64,000 bases of DNA, taken from Arbacia lixula (taxonomy: Eukaryota > Echinodermata > Echinoidea > Arbacioida > Arbaciidae). Below: more notes on the stretch, generated by a model. That model searched no databases and was not told the origin of the DNA. It was given only the letters and a program-made list of their open reading frames with translations. Where the stretch lies: the NCBI GenBank assembly GCA_963669155.1, contig OZ022579.1, positions 15,088,040 to 15,152,039 on the forward strand. The letters are read 5' to 3'. The first letter of the stretch is position 1. The DNA is not shown here.

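Noticed and set aside
13978-64000. Laminin-type EGF domains
   Set aside because: Laminin EGF also has eight cysteines, but the extra loop follows C6. Here the additions are between C3-C4 and C5-C6, with the classical NGG and G-x-x-C framework retained.
1419-64000. Notch or Delta orthologue
   Set aside because: No LNR, DSL or ankyrin region is seen, and the cytoplasmic tail is only 21 residues.

Overview
The window is eukaryotic genomic DNA: AT-rich, with long GT-AG introns, microsatellites and many decayed mobile elements. It is dominated by one giant minus-strand gene that fills the window from its stop codon at 1419 to beyond the right edge. I could place 77 exons, numbered E1 (cut by the right edge) to E77 (terminal, at the left) in transcript order. 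Together they encode about 3,165 residues, and the 5' end (signal peptide, promoter) lies outside. The EGF/CUB architecture resembles the fibropellin-like and Notch-like extracellular proteins of marine invertebrate deuterostomes. The repeats (tRNA-derived SINEs, CR1/L2-type LINE ends, foldback elements with GGGCCC-type termini) also suit an echinoderm or relative. That taxonomic guess is an inference.

Protein layout, N to C within the window: 60 consecutive EGF-like domains with eight cysteines (E1-E60, 64000 down to 13978); three transitional domains with seven cysteines (E61-E63, 13421-12250); two ordinary six-cysteine EGF domains (E64, E65); one CUB domain split over two exons (E66, E67, 10091-8927); nine ordinary six-cysteine EGF domains, several of calcium-binding type (E68-E76, 8490-2395); then a terminal exon (E77, 1624-1419) with a short Pro/Ser/acidic stalk, one transmembrane helix and a 21-residue cytoplasmic tail. 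Every EGF domain sits on its own exon and every intron is phase 1, except the phase-0 intron inside the CUB domain. Any EGF exon could therefore be skipped or duplicated without shifting frame.

The most unusual feature is the eight-cysteine EGF variant. One added cysteine lies between canonical C3 and C4. The other replaces the conserved glycine after C5, so C-x-x-G-[FYW]-x-G becomes C-x-x-C-[FYW]-x-G. Both are present in all 60 domains, which suggests a fourth disulfide. The three domains at the border with the ordinary EGFs carry only one of the two extra cysteines. A broken extra copy of exon E60 lies at about 13623-13745, and some exon types recur in the same order every 10-11 exons, so the array seems to have grown by duplication of single exons and of blocks.

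I found no second gene on either strand. The introns hold LINE remnants (1680-2045 plus; 60262-60795 minus), four SINE copies, a terminal-inverted-repeat element (17523-17920, with a relative at 57423-57832), many foldback elements, several tandem repeats (90 bp x3, 132 bp x2, 65 bp x6, about 78 bp x3.5, about 185 bp x2) and a perfect 32-bp hairpin at 42547-42632.
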